A DNA stretch of 31,854 nucleotides from JBBCJM01 sp037190175 (lineage in GTDB: Bacteria; Pseudomonadota; Alphaproteobacteria; Rhodobacterales; Rhodobacteraceae). The DNA is taken from positions 1-31,854 of the forward strand of contig JBBCJM010000024.1 of the NCBI GenBank assembly GCA_037190175.1, read 5' to 3'. The position numbers were made by a program, and so were the translations under genes. Positions 31,207-31,854 of the stretch are shown piece after piece; positions within the stretch are counted from its first letter, which is position 1; each line of letters opens with the position of its first letter. The notes under the pieces are model-generated. The model did no database searches. It saw nothing but the letters and a program-made list of their open reading frames with translations, and had not been told where the DNA came from.

Positions 31207-31770
31207 ATGACCGACACCATACCCCAGATCGTGGCCGGGATCGGCGACGACGGCCGCCCCGTGGTGCTGGTCGGCGAGACCGGGGAAGAGGCCGCGGACC
31301 TCGCCGCCCTGCGCGCCGCCGCGCCCGGCCTGGTGCAGCCGGCCGGCGCCGCGGCGCTCGCCGTCGCGGTCAACCATCTGGCGCAGGGCCGCGACTTCCG
31401 GGTGATCGAGGATCCGGCGGCCTTCGAGGCCGCCTATCGCGCCAGGCTGGCGCAGGAGGATCCCGCCCAGCCCTGGCGCCAGGGCGTGTTCCGGCTGAGC
31501 GACTATGGCATCCCGGATTTCGCGGCCATCGCGGCGCCCGCCCTGCACGGGCAGGTGCTGGTCTTCTTTGCCGAGGACGCGCGGCTGGGCGTGCCCTATC
31601 GCATCGAGGTCGACTTCGCGCAGGCCGCGCCCGTGGTGGACGACGACAGCTACCGGCCGCTGCCGCTGGAACCGCTGGACGAGGGCGAGCAGGACGAACA
31701 GCCCGGCGAGCCCAGCGCCGAGATCAGGGCGCTGCAGGCCCAGCTCACGGCGACGCCGGACGAGGGTTAG
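31207..31770 (+). CDS. Acidic protein of unknown function, 187 aa
   Basis: I do not recognise this protein. It is acidic, without signal peptide or membrane helix. The N-terminal half reads as mixed α/β (IVAGIGDDGRPVVLVG at 8-23; an Ala-rich helix to about 60), then WRQGVFRLSDYGIPDF near 91-106, GQVLVFFAEDARLGVPYRIEVDF near 115-137 in strand-like order, and a Pro/Glu-rich tail (DEGEQDEQPGEP). GGGAGAGG precedes the ATG. It starts 28 bp after the 1160-residue protein, so the two are probably co-transcribed. A role as partner, chaperone or inhibitor of that protein is suggested only by position and acidity. Confidence 0.75.
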   Translation: MTDTIPQIVAGIGDDGRPVVLVGETGEEAADLAALRAAAPGLVQPAGAAALAVAVNHLAQGRDFRVIEDPAAFEAAYRARLAQEDPAQPWRQGVFRLSDYGIPDFAAIAAPALHGQVLVFFAEDARLGVPYRIEVDFAQAAPVVDDDSYRPLPLEPLDEGEQDEQPGEPSAEIRALQAQLTATPDEG

Positions 31771-31779
31771 GAGCGTGGT

Positions 31780-31796
31780 CGGTCCAGGTGGGACCG
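31780..31796 (+). terminator. Hairpin after the 187-aa gene
   Basis: CGGTCC (31780-31785) pairs with GGACCG (31791-31796) around a 5-nt loop, 10 nt past the stop codon. A terminator is plausible; no T-tract follows. Confidence 0.35.
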
Positions 31797-31831
31797 CTGC
31801 CGCTGGCACCACCGGATGAAGTCTCGCGCCA

Positions 31832-31847
31832 CCCACCCCCAGGTGGG
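31832..31847 (+). terminator. Second hairpin near the window end
   Basis: CCCACC (31832-31837) pairs with GGTGGG (31842-31847) around CCCA. With the hairpin at 31780 it may form a tandem terminator. The rest of 31771-31854 shows no gene. Confidence 0.3.
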
Positions 31848-31854
31848 GAGGGCT

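Noticed and set aside
27588..31373. Minus-strand frame of 1261 codons opposite the 1160-aa protein
   Set aside because: It is rich in His/Gly/Arg/Leu with no motif, while the plus strand shows a homologous N-terminal domain and a protease-like motif.
1..31854. Mobile element, prophage, CRISPR array or tRNA
   Set aside because: No transposase, integrase, phage gene, spaced direct-repeat array or cloverleaf was seen, and base composition looks uniform.

Overview
The window is GC-rich DNA (roughly 70% by eye) with tightly packed genes, frequent 4-bp ATGA/GTGA overlaps, and TAGxCT-like -10 elements. The protein families point to an alphaproteobacterium, most likely Rhodobacterales (Paracoccus/Rhodobacter type); this is inferred from style, not from a marker gene. 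I see no tRNA, rRNA, insertion sequence, integrase or CRISPR array, and no gene-free stretch longer than 300 bp (the longest is about 207 bp, 4847-5053).

Layout. (1) 1-4009: a 1184-residue Ala/Glu-rich coiled-coil protein on the minus strand, divergent from a small secreted protein. (2) 4163-8790: a two-component system, with an OmpR-type response regulator on the minus strand facing a membrane-bound hybrid histidine kinase and a second OmpR-type regulator on the plus strand. (3) 8870-13549: a DUF1127 protein, a complete PotABCD-type polyamine ABC transporter, a 41-residue lipoprotein and a small secreted protein. (4) 13603-15102: an AraC-family regulator and a small membrane protein of unknown role. 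(5) 15195-27569: a catabolic block with a class I aminotransferase, a LysR regulator resembling Nac (nitrogen assimilation control), a Liv-type ABC importer (SBP, two permeases, two ATPases), HyuA/HyuB hydantoinase/oxoprolinase-type subunits, an SDR oxidoreductase and an HpcH/HpaI aldolase. (6) 27696-31770: a 1160-residue protein with a papain-like Cys motif, followed by a 187-residue acidic protein.

Two things stand out. First, three promoters in block 5 (aminotransferase, transporter, hydantoinase operon) each carry an element beginning CCATAAGnAAA that fits the Nac-type ATA-N9-TAT operator (one site has GAT in the right half). Each is centred about 52-54 bp before the -10 start, which places it near -64 to -66. 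The lysR gene beside them has its own dyad and what looks like a leaderless promoter. This makes block 5 a self-contained, probably nitrogen-controlled, uptake and degradation regulon for an amide or lactam-type compound.

Second, the two very large proteins at opposite ends of the window share an N-terminal domain of about 100 residues followed by an acidic tract. After that they diverge completely: one becomes a long amphipathic coiled coil, the other carries a Cys-protease-like region. This modular design resembles proteins that share a delivery or targeting domain. I do not recognise the domain, and this pair is the best candidate here for an undescribed system.
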